64,000 bases of DNA from Bactrocera neohumeralis (GCF_024586455.1 NW_026089624.1:9267341-9331340), one strand, 5' to 3'; counted from the stretch's first letter, positions 53,355-63,132 are shown. Numbers and translations: made by a program. Notes: generated by a model not told the origin, from the sequence alone.

Positions 53355-54506
53355 GTGAAGAGCTACAACCAGCCTCGGATGAGAGACCCCCCTTTTGATG
53401 ACGACCATGGCAAACGAAATAAGGACTACGAATTGAGGGCATGCACCTGGAATGTCCGGTCCCTTAATTGGGAAGGTGCCGCTGCCCAGCTGGTTGATGT
53501 CCTCGTAAAGACAAAGGCTGACATCACCGCCGTCCAAGAAATGCGATGGACGGGACAAGGACAGAGACGAGTAGGTCCTTGTGACATTTACTACAGTGGC
53601 CATATAAAGGAGCGCAAGTTTGGTGTAGGATTCGTGGTGGGAGAGAGACTCCGTCGCCGAGTACTATCATTCACTGCGGTGAATGAACGTCTAGCCACAA
53701 TCCGCATCAAAGCGAGGTTCTTCAACATATCGCTGATTTGCGCCCACGCCCCGACGGAAGAGAAGGACGATGTGACCAAAGATGCCTTCTATGAGCGCTT
53801 GGAGCGCGCTTATGAGAGCTGCCCCCGCCACGATGTCAAAATCGTGCTTGGCGACTTTAACGCCAGGGTGGGCAAAGAAGGTATATTTGGCACTACGGTC
53901 GGTAAATTCAGCCTCCACGCCGAAACATCCCCAAATGGGTTGAGGCTGATTGACTTCGCCGGGGCCCGAAATATGGTTATCTGTAGTACTAGATTCCAGC
54001 ATAAGAAGATTCATCAAGCTACCTGGCTGTCTCCGGATCGAAAAACTACCAACCAGATCGATCATGTTGTGATAGACGGAAGACACGTCTCCAGTGTTTT
54101 AGATGTGCGTGCGCTCCGAGGTCCTAACATCGACTCGGACCACTATCTTGTTGCAGCTAAGATTCGCACCCGCCTCTGTGCAGCAAAAAACGCGCGCCAC
54201 CAAACACAAGGAAGGTTCGACGTCGAGAAGCTGCAATCACAACAGACAGCCGAACGATTTTCTACTCGGCTTGCACTCCTGCTCTCTGAGAGCACTCGTC
54301 AACAACTCGGTATAAGGGAACTGTGGGACGGCATTTCAAACTCCTTAGTACAGCTGCAACCGAAACCATTGGTTTTCGGAAAGTGCAAAAGAACAGCTGG
54401 TACGACGAGGAGTGCCGTGTCGCAGCGGAGAGAAAACAGGCTGCCTACCTCGCAACGTTACGATCGACCACTACACGTGCGGGATGGGATAGATACCGAG
54501 AGTTGA
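53355..54506 (+). CDS. RTE copy D endonuclease ORF
   Basis: 383 residues. A short leader (KSYNQPRMRDPPFDDDHGKR) precedes RACTWNVRSLNWEGAAAQLV, AVQEMRWTGQGQRR (catalytic Glu), VGFVVGERLRRRV, LICAHAPTEEKDD, IVLGDFNARVGKEGIFG, TTNQIDHVVIDGRHVSS and PNIDSDHYLVAAKI, the complete EEP nuclease block set. True coding similarity ends near 54340 ([14 protein letters not shown]); the last 55 residues are a frameshift product. The nuclease nicks target DNA to prime reverse transcription. The ancestral protein was probably one polypeptide with the downstream RT. Confidence 0.9.
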   Translation: MKSYNQPRMRDPPFDDDHGKRNKDYELRACTWNVRSLNWEGAAAQLVDVLVKTKADITAVQEMRWTGQGQRRVGPCDIYYSGHIKERKFGVGFVVGERLRRRVLSFTAVNERLATIRIKARFFNISLICAHAPTEEKDDVTKDAFYERLERAYESCPRHDVKIVLGDFNARVGKEGIFGTTVGKFSLHAETSPNGLRLIDFAGARNMVICSTRFQHKKIHQATWLSPDRKTTNQIDHVVIDGRHVSSVLDVRALRGPNIDSDHYLVAAKIRTRLCAAKNARHQTQGRFDVEKLQSQQTAERFSTRLALLLSESTRQQLGIRELWDGISNSLVQLQPKPLVFGKCKRTAGTTRSAVSQRRENRLPTSQRYDRPLHVRDGIDTES

Positions 54507-56344
54507 AGAGGGAAGCGAGACGCATTTGTAGACAGAAGAAGAAAGAGGCTGAAATGCGTGAGTACGAAGAGCTTGATAAGCTGGCCGACAGGGGTAATGC
54601 TCGAAAATTCTACGAAAAAATGCGGCGGCTTACGGAAGGTTTCAAGACCGGAGCGTATTCCTGTAGAACCCCCAAAGGTGATCTAGTCACTGATGCCCAG
54701 AGCATACTTAAATTATGGAGGGAACACTTCTCCAGCCTGCTGAATGGCAGTGAACGCACAACACCAGGAGAAGGAGAACCCGATTCCCCAATCGATGACG
54801 ATGGAGCAGACGTTCCATTACCCGACCATGAAGAAGTTCGAATAGCAATTGCCCGCCTGAAGAACAACAAAGCGGCAGGGGCCGACGGATTGCCGGCCGA
54901 GCTATTCAAACACGGCGGCGAAGAACTGATAAGGAGCATGCATCAGCTTCTTTGTAAAATATGGTCGGACGAAAGCATGCCCAACGATTGGAATTTAAGT
55001 GTGCTATGCCCAATCCATAAAAAAGGAGACCCCACAATCTGCGCCAACTACCGTGGGATTAGCCTCCTCAACATCGCATATAAGGTTCTATCGAGCGTAT
55101 TGTGTGAAAGATTAAAGCCCACCGTCAACAAACTGATTGGACCTTATCAGTGTGGCTTCAGACCTGGCAAATCAACAACCGACCAGATATTCACCATGCG
55201 CCAAATCTTGGAAAAGACCCGTGAAAGGAGAATCGACACACACCACCTCTTCGTCGATTTCCAAGCTGCTTTCGACAGCACGAAAAGGAGCTGCCTTTAT
55301 GCCGCGATGTCTGAATTTGGTATCCCCGCAAAATTAATACGGCTGTGTAAACTGACGTTGAGTAACACCAAAAGCTCCGTCAGGATCGGGAAGGACCTCT
55401 CCGAGCCGTTCGATACCAAACGAGGTTTCAGACAAGGCGATTCCCTATCGTGCGACTTTTTCAACCTGCTTTTGGAGAAAATAGTTCGAGCCGCAGAACT
55501 AAATAGAGAAGGTACCATCTTCTATAAGAGTGTACAGCTGTTGGCGTATGCCGATGATATTGATATCATCGGCCTCAACACCCGCGCCGTTAGTTCTGCT
55601 TTCTCCAGGCTGGACAAGGAAGCACAGAAAATGGGTCTGGCAGTGAACGAGGGCAAGACGAAGTATCTCCTGTCATCAAACAAACAGTCGTCGCATTCGC
55701 GACTTGGCACTCACGTCACTGTTGACAGTCATAACTTTGAAGTCGTAGATAATTTCGTCTATCTTGGAACCAGCGTAAACACCACCAACAATGTCAGCCT
55801 AGAAATCCAACGCAGGATAACTCTTGCCAACAGGTGCTACTTCGGACTGAGTAGGCAATTGAGAAGCAAAGTCCTCTCTCGACAAACAAAAACCAAACTC
55901 TATAAGTCGCTCATAATTCCCGTCCTGCTGTATGGTGCAGAGTCTTGGACGATGTCAACAACGGATGAGTCGACGTTGCGAGTTTTCGAGAGAAAAGTTC
56001 TGCGAAAGATTTATGGTCCTTTGCGCGTTAGCCACGGCGAATACCGCATTCGATGGAACGATGAGCTGTACGAGATATACGACGACATCGACATAGTTCA
56101 GCGAATTAAAAGACAGCGGCTACGCTGGCTAGGTCATGTTGTCCGGATGGACGAAAACACTCCAGCTCTGAAAATATTCGACGCAGTACCCGCCGGGGGA
56201 AGCAGAGGAAGAGGAAGACCTCCACTCCGTTGGAAGGACCAAGTGGAGAAGGACCTGGCTTCGCTTGGAATATCCAATTGGCGCCACGTAGCGAGAAGAA
56301 GAAACGACTGGCGCGCTGTTGTTAACTCGGCTATAATCGCTTAA
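54323..56344 (+). CDS. RTE copy D reverse transcriptase ORF
   Basis: 673 residues; real similarity begins at [22 protein letters not shown] motifs in order: [120 protein letters not shown] (YADD) and [19 protein letters not shown]. The C-terminal part has [39 protein letters not shown] and [18 protein letters not shown]. No premature stop is present. The annotated ATG lies just upstream of the shift and is probably not the native start. Confidence 0.9.
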   Translation: MGRHFKLLSTAATETIGFRKVQKNSWYDEECRVAAERKQAAYLATLRSTTTRAGWDRYRELKREARRICRQKKKEAEMREYEELDKLADRGNARKFYEKMRRLTEGFKTGAYSCRTPKGDLVTDAQSILKLWREHFSSLLNGSERTTPGEGEPDSPIDDDGADVPLPDHEEVRIAIARLKNNKAAGADGLPAELFKHGGEELIRSMHQLLCKIWSDESMPNDWNLSVLCPIHKKGDPTICANYRGISLLNIAYKVLSSVLCERLKPTVNKLIGPYQCGFRPGKSTTDQIFTMRQILEKTRERRIDTHHLFVDFQAAFDSTKRSCLYAAMSEFGIPAKLIRLCKLTLSNTKSSVRIGKDLSEPFDTKRGFRQGDSLSCDFFNLLLEKIVRAAELNREGTIFYKSVQLLAYADDIDIIGLNTRAVSSAFSRLDKEAQKMGLAVNEGKTKYLLSSNKQSSHSRLGTHVTVDSHNFEVVDNFVYLGTSVNTTNNVSLEIQRRITLANRCYFGLSRQLRSKVLSRQTKTKLYKSLIIPVLLYGAESWTMSTTDESTLRVFERKVLRKIYGPLRVSHGEYRIRWNDELYEIYDDIDIVQRIKRQRLRWLGHVVRMDENTPALKIFDAVPAGGSRGRGRPPLRWKDQVEKDLASLGISNWRHVARRRNDWRAVVNSAIIA

Positions 56345-56373
56345 GCGGTTTCTACGCCAATTAAGAAGAAGAA

Positions 56374-57351
56374 GCTATGAGACCAATTAAGCGTGGTTAT
56401 AAATTATGGTGCTTTGCGGATCAACAGGGTCATATCAAAAAGCTCTCTGCATACCAAGGAAAGGATGAAGCTGTCGAAGAAAAATACGAAGGATATGGTC
56501 TCGGGGAGAGAGTAGTTTTATCTCTCACAGAAGAGGAATAGGGCAAGAACAAGTACGTGTTCTTTGATAATTATTTTACGTCAGTTAGGCTACTCGAATT
56601 TCTCCAATTGCGGAAAGTGTTTGCATGCGGAACAGTTAGAGGAAATCGGAAAGGACTTCCTTCAAACATGAAATCGGACAAGAAAATGAAAAGAGGAGAA
56701 TTCGATTTACGAACAACTATGAACGGTGTAACTTTCTTCAAATGGATCGATAAAAAGCCGATACTATTGGCATCCAATTTCCATGGCACTGAAAAAACGA
56801 GTGTCCAGAGAAGAGATCGTAAAGGCCAAGCAATACAAGTCCAGTGCCCAACTGTGATTAAAGATTATAACTCTTTTATGGGTGGAGTGGACCATGCAGA
56901 TCAGCTGCGTTGTGCCTACGGTATAGGCAGGCGATCGAAAAAATGGTGGCATAGATTGTTTTGGGGGCTTTTGGTAATAACTTTCGTTAATTCCTACATT
57001 GTATACGGTCAAATCCATGATAAGATTACTCTACTAAAATATAGGCGGTCAGTTGCACAAGGCTTAATGACGCAAAAGGATGTTGGTGCCAACAAACGCA
57101 GGTTGAGTCTTGCACTAACACACGCTAGCAAAAAACCTCGTGGTAAAAGTGAGTTAGTACCGAAAGATGTCCGATTAGGTAACTTGGGGATACATTGGCC
57201 AACATTTGGTGAAAGTCGAGGAAGATGTGAAATGTGCAGTTTAAAAAAAATTCAGTCAAAGCCGCATTCGAAATGTCAACACTGCGGAATATTTTTGTGC
57301 TGCAATGAAAAAAAGAACTGTTTCTCCGAGTATCATAGCATTAATGTATGA
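56374..57351 (+). pseudogene. piggyBac transposase, C-terminal part
   Basis: Resumes AMRPIKRGYKLWCFADQQGH after the duplicated target site, then an in-frame TAG at 56539-56541 (LTEEE*GKNKYVF). Catalytic Asp residues 2 and 3 are present in FFDNYFTSVRLLEF and FMGGVDHADQLRCAYGIGRR. The tail is a Cys-rich zinc-binding domain: CEMCSLKKIQSKPHSKCQHC and GIFLCCNEKKNCFSEYH. All three catalytic aspartates survive, so loss of function is due to the LINE insertion, the N-terminal frameshift and the TAG. Confidence 0.9.
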
Positions 57352-57547
57352 AAAATATGAGCTCCTCAAGCCCGACGGTACTTCTAAGTACCATATCCTT
57401 TTTTTATACTAAGATGTCCTTTACATTTTTTTATGGCTTATATTATGACTACGAATGGAAATATGTGAAAACTTATTAGATAATTGTCTTTATTCTTGGT
57501 TTGGTCAACAAGGGGTTAAAAGCGTGTTTTTTAGTTTTTTTAAACTA

Positions 57548-58177
57548 TATTTGCGTACTTACATGGTAATATTATATATCAAGCTGGCAATTGTCCTTGG
57601 AGTAGTAGTTGTACTCCTAAGTATTCTTTATTCTGGTTCTAACTGCGTTGGGCGCCAATTATTTCTCCAGTCCTACGGCTGTTGTCCAGGAAATAAATAT
57701 TATTTCTCCAGTCCTACGGGCTGTTGTCCAGGAAATAAACTTTAAACTTCCACTTTCACAATTTAATAATTTTTATTAAGCAATTTATTTCTACAGCCCT
57801 ACGGGCTGTTGTCCAGAAAAGAAACTTTAAACTTTAACTTTTACAATTTAATAGTCTTTAGTAAGCACTATGTGCTCTTCTTAAAGTCTGGCTTAAGACT
57901 AAAACTTAAAAATATCAGCCCTGTCTGATTCCCTATGCTTGACACAATTTCGGCAGTTCTGCTGTTACTGCACCTGATACTATTGTTGTTGTCTAGCTGC
58001 ACCTGCTCTTGTTGTTGTCGTTTAGACAACAGGTGAATCGCTGCTACAGCGCTGATATTGGAGTAGCGAAGAATTTGCCAGTTGATGAGAAAATGCTGAC
58101 GCGGACTATTCCCACGCTTACTGGCTGGTGTAGAGTAGCTCTAAGAACGCTACGGTGGGCAGACTGATATGTTAACT
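57548..58177 (-). mobile_element. lone gypsy-type LTR with primer site (gypsy 3 remnant)
   Basis: The minus strand carries TGGCGCCCAACGCAGTTAG (primer site, ending at 57657) next to an LTR-like stretch 57657-58177 that ends GTTAACT, the same plus-strand edge as gypsy 2 LTRs. Three related hairpin units (CCAGTCCTACGG.CTGTTGTC near 57668, 57707 and 57793) occur at the LTR end. The leader beyond the primer site is cut by the foldback element at 57547. No coding part is seen. Confidence 0.6.
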
Positions 58178-58596
58178 TACATCTAACAGCACCATATATA
58201 CTAGGGTTGAGCGATTTTATTAATTTGTTATACCTGTAGAAAGTTGCTGTTTTAGGTAAATATTAATCACTAGAATAATCAGTAATCCATGCTATGTTTA
58301 GAGGAGCCCCACCACACTTTAATTCCACACTCCAAAACTTCCCAATTTGCATATGTTATGCTAATTTTCCCAGGCCAACAATATCCAAATAACGGTAGAT
58401 TTAAGTAAGCAACTGACTGCGATCTGTCAATTCTGTACAGTCTTAAGCTAGAAGTCGAATAAAGTTGTTTGATTTATAAAGTAAAAAGCCTAAGTTGATA
58501 CATATATTTTTTAGTCGCGCGCTTACAGCAGTTCACTTGTTCGCCGTTCATTTAATTGTTACATCAAATTTTACTGCTGGAATCGGAATATTTACT

Positions 58597-58680
58597 GTAA
58601 GTAGTATTTTTCATGTATATTTGATGCTTGTCGCTTAGCTTATAACTGTAATTAGTACTTATTACTTTTCTTGATTGTAG
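58597..58680 (+). other. probable 5' intron of hAT-like copy 2 gene
   Basis: GTAAGTAGT donor at 58597 and TTTTCTTGATTGTAG acceptor ending at 58680, 84 bp, located just before ATG 58685. Length and sites fit a dipteran intron, but splicing is inferred. Confidence 0.5.
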
Positions 58681-58684
58681 AAAT

Positions 58685-59400
58685 ATGTCTGAAGTTAAAA
58701 CACGACAAACGACGAGGTGTACTGTCAATGGTTTGCCGTTTACCTGTTTATCACTTACCTACGTATAATGATCTGATGAAATGTTACCTGTTTATAAAAC
58801 ATGAATTTAAGGCCGATAAAACAACAAAACAGCTTTTCTATCTTAAAAGGCGTTGGTATTATTTCGTCGAACGATTCAAGTTTGTCATTGATCGTTCAAT
58901 GTTGCGCCGTGAAAGAACTAAGGTCAGATCAACTTTACAAGAAGCGGACTGCAATAAAATACTTCGTGGTTTGTATTTTGATGGAAGGAAGGAAGGAAGT
59001 CTTACTTTGTTTCGCATTGATAAAGAAGGGAAGAAAACGACAGATGCGATGTTGATCATTATGTGATTTTATCGGAACCAAGAAGCAACTATTTTGGTCA
59101 TGTCACCTGTGAGACGGGGACTGCTAAAAATATTAAAGACACCTTATTATTATATTTGAAATCTAAGTCGGTAAATGTGAGTGTAATAGCTGTTGTAGGG
59201 TACGATGGAACTGTAGTGAATGTAGGAGGAATTCAACAGGCAATTACAGTGGATTATCTGTCAATTGCATTTAAATGAGTTACCACTACGTCATATTTTA
59301 TTATATTTAGACGGAAAAACTATAGGACCTAAATGCTTTTCAGGCGCCATCAGATATCAATTTTTAAGCTTATTCTTTTTGAGCTAGCCTGTGAATCTGT
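58685..59400 (+). pseudogene. transposase-like protein, FDGRK/NELP family, copy 2
   Basis: The start MSEVKTRQTTRCTVNGLP is followed, after a shift, by PTYNDLMKCYLFIKHEFKAD, RRERTKVRSTLQEAD and RGLYFDGRKEGSLTLFRIDK (Asp at 58980-58982). After another shift: HVTCETGTAKNIKDTLLLYL, VVGYDGTVVNVGGI (Asp at 59204-59206), then, shifted again, LQWIICQLHLNELPLRHILL and YLDGKTIGPKCFSGA. These are collinear with copy 1 (SFDGRKDDTLT; CTDGEPTNTGPPGGI; LHWFVCLLHFNELPFRHLF; GPRSATG). The HSRW part is missing because of the truncation. Confidence 0.7.
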
Positions 59401-59402
59401 TA

Positions 59403-60584
59403 CTAAAGGGTCCAACACTCGAAGTGTAACCAATTAAAAAAGCCATAAATTCGGTTTGGAAAATTATATTTATTTATTTTAAAATACAAAATGTGTAAAA
59501 AATAATCATAAATTCAGGACCAATTCACTTCTGCTCGATATGATCATTTTTTGCCTTAACTATGGCCTTGAGACAGTCAAAAAACGAATCGCAAGCTGCC
59601 CGAATGTGACTTGCCGGTATTTTGGCCCACTCACGGACAATGGCTTTCATTAGCATTTCGAGACTGGTGTGTTTTTTACTTCGGACCTTGCTCTCCAAAA
59701 TGGCCCAGAGAGAATAATCCACTGGATTCGCATCTGGTGAATTCGAGAGCCATTGTGTGGTCGTAATAAAGTTCGGAACGTTGTTTTTCAGCCATTCTTG
59801 GTTCACTCGCGCTTTGTGAGACGGTGCTGAGTCTTGTTGAAACGTCCATGGTTTGCGACCGAAATGTTTGTTTGCCCATGGCTCCAAAGTAGCCTCCAGA
59901 ACATTTTCTCGATAATATGTTGCAATAACTTTGACGCCAGGCTCGATGAAAACAATTGGAGAGCGCCCATCTGCGGTGACAGCGGTCCAAACCATTATTT
60001 ATGGCGGGTGCTGCCTCCTGGTGGCCAACCGATGACTTAGATTCTCGAATGAACGGTCGCTCAAGTAAACCCTATCGTTTTGAGAGTTTACGAATTGCTC
60101 AATTGGAAAAATTTTTTCGTCAGAAAACACAATGTTCGGAAGTTGACCGCTTTCGGCCAAGCGAAGCAACTGCTTCGCTCTCTCAAGTCTTATTTGTTGC
60201 TGCTTCGGTGTGAGATCATGGGCCTTTTGAAACTTGTAAGGCTTGACCTTGAGCTCATTTGCTGTGGTCGGATATTTTCAGTTCTTTAGCCATTTGATTG
60301 ACACTTCGTCGGGGATTTCGCTAAAGTCGCTTCTTCACTTTCCGAACCATCTCACGTGACGTTGCAGTTGCAGTCTTTTGATGACCACCTCCATGACGTT
60401 TTGCGATGCTACCAGTATCATTGTATCGGGGGATGGTGCGATAAAGAAAAACTTTATTCACATTAGAGAGTTTGAGCTCACGAACAATTGCTGGCTGTGA
60501 TTTTCCAGCTAAATATAAAGCAATCACACAATTACGTTTGAATTCCATCGCTGTTTGAAGTTGGTTACACTTCGAGTGCCCTGT
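59403..60584 (-). mobile_element. maT-type (DD37D) mariner-like element
   Basis: Inverted ends share CACTCGAAGTGTAACCA (59416-59432 and complement at 60563-60579). TA dinucleotides lie at 59401-59402 and 60585-60586, so the right end would read CAGGGCACTCGAAG and the left CTAAAGGGTCCAACACTCG, with a small insertion. Its size of 1.18 kb is normal for this group. The transposase frame is broken in the middle. Confidence 0.75.
59525..60548 (-). pseudogene. DD37D mariner-like transposase
   Basis: The N-terminal frame from 60548 (MEFKRNCVIALYLAGKSQPA, IVRELKLSNVNKVFLYRTIP, RYNDTGSIAKRHGGGHQKTA) is the helix-turn-helix region. The middle (59996-60320) is shifted. The C-terminal frame 59525-59995 has MVWTAVTADGRSPIVFIEPG, PWTFQQDSAPSHKARVNQEW (catalytic Asp) and NSPDANPVDYSLWAILESKV. 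From QQD to PVD there are 37 residues, i.e. DD37D, the maT signature. The first catalytic Asp falls in the disrupted part. Confidence 0.8.
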
Positions 60585-60585
60585 A

Positions 60586-60945
60586 TTGGTGACAGATTTG
60601 AGTTGATCGCAATTGTACAATTACTGCTATTGCTAATTCTGAGATTAACCGAGGAAATACATATGTGTGGCTGTTGTTCTGAAAAGATTCTAATTATAAA
60701 TTATAGCATATTTGCAACTTAACTGATGTTTTTCAAATCATTTACGAACCCTCAAATATTTCTTCGAATGGCGATTGAATGGCCGCAATTTTTAATAAAT
60801 TCATTTAATAAATTCATTGTCAATATGTGAAACTTTGCAAATGTATTTGTGAATTGGTTACTCCCGTCTTGTTGGGATCTTTATTAAATTTGCTGGAGTT
60901 ACGCTTGCAAGTACTTTGTTGAATTTGGCTGTATCAGAGCACACA
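60586..60945. other. no gene recognised
   Basis: AT-rich spacer with no supported feature. Confidence 0.4.
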
Positions 60946-61575
60946 CAGGGATAAAGGGATGTCTAACTTATTCCAGTGTGAGAGCGCCTCAAAATTAGCG
61001 TTTTTTATGACATTTTTCATTGTAGCCAGATCAGAAAAAAGCTATTTTTTTGGGCATTTTAAATAAAACACCCAATTCGCATTTTCCACACCACCTACAT
61101 ATGAGGTATGCAAAAGGGCGCGTTACCGAAGTTATTTTTGGGTGCTCGGCTTATATAATAGTATAAAAAATTAACAATAAAATATCACTTCATATCACAG
61201 TATAATAATATAATACTTAAAACTATAAAAATAAACGCATATACAAATGCCAATATTTAAGCATCAAATTCTAATTTGTAATTAAAAACTTTCTTATCTT
61301 TATTGTTCTAACTGTAGAGCCTCTTAATGCGAATCTGCTTAAAAATCTTATTTTAGTATAAAATATTTAGCTCATTGCAACCACTAAAAAAGGAAGATAA
61401 AAACTACAAATGTGAAACACATAAAATTTTATTCTTAAAATTGGGTAGAGATAAATCTTTATTTAAAAATTTTGTCACAAAATAAATTCTAATTCTAATA
61501 AATAGAGCAATAACTACTTTTGGGTCACAGTCTTCACAACACAAGAAGGGCCTAATATCTTTTAATTTAGCAAAA
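60946..61575 (+). repeat. MITE family M, variant 2, left part
   Basis: Starts CAGGGATAAAGGGATGTCTA (preceded by AGCACACA, a possible 8-bp target) and shares the variant interior TTCGCATTTTCCACACCACC and GAGGTATGCAAAAGGGCGCG with the copy at 31543. The bases after about 61170 are AT-rich and unrecognised, and it runs to the second assembly gap. No right end. Confidence 0.65.
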
Positions 61576-61675
61576 NNNNNNNNNNNNNNNNNNNNNNNNN
61601 NNNNNNNNNNNNNNNNNNNNNNNNNNNNNNNNNNNNNNNNNNNNNNNNNNNNNNNNNNNNNNNNNNNNNNNNNNN
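61576..61675. other. assembly gap (100 N)
   Basis: Exactly 100 N. The right side begins in the middle of a tandem array, so the gap probably hides more repeat units. Confidence 0.95.
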
Positions 61676-62170
61676 GCGTTGACGCTTGATGAAGTCGGCA
61701 CGGCGGTGATGAAAACGGGTGAAACTAACGTGCCCGGCGTTGACGCTTGTTAAAGCTGGTACGGCGAAGTAGACGGCGTTGATGAAAACGGGTGAAATTA
61801 GCGTGCCCGGCGTTGACGCTTGATGTCGGCACGGCGGTGATGAAAACGGGTGAAACGAACGTGCCCGGCGTTGACGCTTGTTAAAGCTGGTACGGCGAAG
61901 TAGACGGCGTTGATGAAAACGGGTGAAATTAGCGTGCCCGGCGTTGACGCTTGATGAAGTCGGCACGGCGGTGATGAAAACGGGTGAAACTAACGTGCCC
62001 GGCGTTGACGCTTGTTAATGCTGGTACGGCGAAGTAGACGGCGTTGATGAAAACGGGTGAAATTAGCGTGCCCGGCGTTGACGCTTGATGAAGTCGGCAC
62101 GGCGGTGATGAAAACGGGTGAAACTAACGTGCCCGGCGTTGACGTTTGATGAAGTCGGCACGGCGGTGAT
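61676..62170. repeat. GC-rich minisatellite with alternating 61- and 73-bp units
   Basis: Unit A (61 bp, GCGTTGACGCTTGATGAAGT ... AACGTGCCCG) and unit B (73 bp, GCGTTGACGCTTGTTAAAGC ... AGCGTGCCCG) alternate as A-B-A-B-A-B-A-A', starting at 61676, 61737, 61810, 61867, 61940, 62001, 62074 and 62135. The second A lacks four bases (GAAG). Both units share GATGAAAACGGGTGAAA. The result is a 134-bp higher-order period. The long minus-strand ORFs here are repeat translations, not genes. The left end is in the gap. Confidence 0.9.
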
Positions 62171-63130
62171 GACGGTGATGAGGTCCTTCGGCTTCGCGCT
62201 GCCTATTGCTGCCGATTGCTGGGCGACCGTCCTCGCTGGCGAACTGGAGAAAAAAAAGGGCCCGTTCGGTGTGAAGTGCTTGCTTATATAGCAGCATAGC
62301 GCAGCTTTCGTCACCGTAGCGAGGTAAGTTGTATGCGTATGGTGCGTTAGTACGTATGGTGGAAAGCTCTAGCAGCTTTCATCATCGTAGTGAGGTGAGT
62401 TGGGTGCGTAGTCAATGCGGTGAAGTTTAATACGTATGGTGGTATGGTGAAGGTACATGATGTACTGTGGAGCGAAGTTGACGTAAATTATTGTAAGGTG
62501 GTAAAAGCCACGTTACAAACGGTAGTTTCCGATTGTGTCCAGTCGGATCGTGCCAATTCGAGTTAGTCGTAAACTCATAGCATCTGTACGAATGGGGTAG
62601 AGAAGGTAACTCGCGCACTTGCTTTTCAACATCAAAATCTTTACAGTCGACTAGTTTTTTAGTTTGTTTAAGTTTTTCTATGTTTTTAAATGATACAAAT
62701 TACCAATTCGTTCGGATTCCAATATAATTTTATAGTCACTGGTCATAAACATGGCTTCATTCTATTGAAATTTACAAAGTAAGCCTTGTCAGTAATTATT
62801 GCAACTGATAGCAAATTCGTACACAAGTCAGCCACAAGCAAAATATTTTTTAACTCCAAATTGATTTGTATTCCGCGAATGTCTACCATAATTCACACTT
62901 TACCAGCACCACTTATCTTTGTCGAATAATTGTTTGCTGAACTTAATTTTAATTCGTCATTTATTTGCTTGGCACTTTAAAATTGTTTGTATTCTCGTTG
63001 AATGCGTTGAGATGTTCTCGAACTTTCTAGATAAACCACTCAATAGCCGAAATCGTGTGATTAAGTGTTGGTCTGAACATAGCATATTTTAATTTAATAT
63101 TAATTAAATTATAATGACCTCTATTCAATA
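62171..63130. other. no gene recognised; GC-rich then AT-rich flank
   Basis: 62171-62640 is GC-richer and contains an imperfect duplication (AGCAGCTTTCGTCACCGTAG / AGCAGCTTTCATCATCGTAG, each with GCGTA and TACGTATGGTGG nearby, about 62300-62370 and 62370-62450). It may be the original setting of the minisatellite. From 62640 the DNA is AT-rich. No coding region is supported. Confidence 0.45.
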
Positions 63131-63132
63131 TA

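Larger units (their letters stand above)
53098..56373 (+). mobile_element. RTE-type LINE, copy D (full length, near intact)
   Basis: Inserted in the piggyBac transposase with a perfect 9-bp target duplication GCTATGAGA (53089-53097, 56374-56382). It is 3276 bp with a 256-bp 5' untranslated region and the (AAG)n tail TTAAGAAGAAGAA. The coding region holds an EEP endonuclease and an RT domain. Relative to copy B one base is missing near 54345, which splits the ORF. It is the best template of the family in this window and among the youngest events. Confidence 0.95.
50563..57515 (+). mobile_element. piggyBac-family transposon with two nested insertions
   Basis: Ends are CCCCTTGTTG (50563) and CAACAAGGGG (57515), each next to TTAA (50559-50562, 57516-57519), the piggyBac target. 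Subterminal inverted motifs AGTACCGTCGGGCTC (50922-50936) and AGCCCGACGGTACTT (57369-57383), with related GACGGTACT at 50576, are likely transposase-binding sites. The foldback left arm holds the empty TTAA at 43562-43565. Without the nested mariner (50999-52303) and LINE (53098-56373), the element would be about 2.4 kb. Confidence 0.9.
43534..57547. mobile_element. palindromic foldback element carrying nested insertions
   Basis: The outer ends TAGTTTAAAAAAACTAAAAA (43534) and its complement ending ..TTTTTTTAAACTA (57547) are flanked by TA on both sides. Arms continue inward as GACATATCAAATTAAAAAGT, AATAATTCTTTGTATA, AACTAACAATAATAATGATG, GAAAAATTCCTGCATTATTG and TGAGAAAA-CGTGG around a loop of about 35 bases near 50434-50467. 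Without the inserted gypsy 2 and piggyBac elements it would be about 300 bp, a hairpin MITE probably mobilised by a Tc1/mariner-type enzyme (TA target). Confidence 0.85.
58202..59402 (+). mobile_element. TAGGG-ended hAT-like transposon, copy 2 (right side lost)
   Basis: The left end TAGGGTTGAGCGATTTTATT has the same layout (TAGGG-N2-G-N2-CGATTT) as the TIR of copy 1. The encoded protein is a diverged homologue of copy 1. Homology ends where the maT element (59403) starts, and no continuation is recognisable after it, so the right end is not available. The overall sequence is too diverged for the two to be the same subfamily. Confidence 0.6.

Noticed and set aside
61676..62170. Regular repeats resembling a CRISPR array
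   Set aside because: The units alternate between two fixed sequences with no unique spacers, and the genome is clearly eukaryotic; it is a minisatellite.
61562..62314. Long minus-strand ORFs with repetitive Phe/His/Arg-rich protein
   Set aside because: They are translations of the tandem repeat and of the N gap; no start context or known protein.
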